A stretch of 33,120 nucleotides of DNA from an uncultured Planctomycetaceae bacterium (GTDB lineage Bacteria > Planctomycetota > Planctomycetia > Planctomycetales > Planctomycetaceae). The stretch is from NCBI GenBank assembly GCA_903861195.1, contig CAIOTJ010000620.1:1-33120 (forward strand), read 5' to 3'. Within the stretch, counting starts at the first letter, position 1. Each line of letters starts with the position of its first letter. Both the position numbers and the translations under genes were made by a program. Below the pieces are notes generated by a model that saw only the letters and a program-made list of their open reading frames with translations, was not told the DNA's origin and searched no databases. This document shows, piece after piece, positions 32,800-33,120 of this stretch.

Positions 32800-33120
32800 G
32801 GCCGCGATCCTGTTGGGATCACGCGGACCCCGCGAACGCGTGGGGCCCTGTGGCTGGTGGGCGCAACTCACCTGCTCCCCGGCCCTTGGCATCGTGGGCG
32901 GGCCGGCCGGGGGATAGCCCGGTCGGCCGGCGAGCCCGGTCCGGACGCGCCCATGGGCTGCCGGAAACCACTCTTGGGGATGGAGCGTCTGGCGTTGGGT
33001 TGGGGTCTTGGGAGTCCGTCACCGGCGGTGCCGGGGGGAATTTGGGACGGCTGCGGGTCTTCGTGAACCCCCCTCTGGTTGGCTCGCGCTCTGGGCTGGG
33101 AAGTTTCGAAGGTTGAGGCC
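32800..33120. other. Right-end noncoding stretch
   Basis: No gene is supported. Open frames here extend from the tandem repeat and have no recognisable domain. Part of an untranslated leader of a gene beyond the edge is possible. Confidence 0.5.

Noticed and set aside
32714-32917. Repeat protein encoded by the frame through the 16/15-base array
   Set aside because: The unit length is not a multiple of three and single-base losses shift the frame, so the repetitive peptide is a by-product of the DNA repeat.

Overview
The window is a high-GC bacterial chromosome segment that reads as Planctomycetota. The evidence is a PSCyt1/PSCyt2/PSD1 protein next to three DUF1501 proteins, a secreted DUF1573 protein, and a secreted Cys/Pro-rich protein with TV-type repeats like those of planctomycete cell-wall proteins. 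No rRNA, tRNA, CRISPR array, transposase or integrase was seen.

Layout. Positions 1-6866 are on the minus strand: a DUF1573 secreted protein, an EamA-type transporter, the TV-repeat secreted protein, and the flagellar export genes flhA and flhF (flhF cut by the window edge). Positions 7336-17167 are on the plus strand: a DUF1501 protein, a Tm-1-like (UPF0261) protein, the large PSCyt/PSD1 protein, then two more DUF1501 proteins. Positions of about 17385-21600 form a visibly AT-richer island on the minus strand. It holds only two genes, a 791-aa dynamin-type GTPase followed 13 bases later by a 442-aa PIF1-like SF1 helicase. High-GC planctomycete sequence then resumes: a small beta-sandwich-like protein, a FabH-type ketoacyl synthase, a sugar isomerase/epimerase-like TIM barrel, a CPBP membrane protease, a yjbQ-trpC-NUDIX run and a Tat-signal hypothetical. 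From 28600 to 32674 lies a fatty-acid-type cluster: dehydratase, FabG, a long acyl carrier protein, a second dehydratase and FabF. A near-consensus promoter precedes it and a strong intrinsic terminator follows the acyl carrier protein gene.

How the genes work together. The fab cluster plus fabH could supply condensing, reducing and dehydrating steps on a shared acyl carrier protein. No enoyl reductase or malonyltransferase is present, so it may be partial or specialised. The PSD1/DUF1501 genes look like a secreted or envelope-associated planctomycete module of unknown substrate. The GTPase-helicase pair is the best candidate for an undescribed system: its base composition differs from both flanks, the two genes are tightly coupled, and mechanochemical GTPases and helicases are both common in anti-phage defence. 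That role is inference.

A further peculiarity is four short tandem-repeat arrays in intergenic DNA, with 18-, 16-, 14- and 16/15-base units. Two of them, just upstream of genes, share a GGGCCAATT core.
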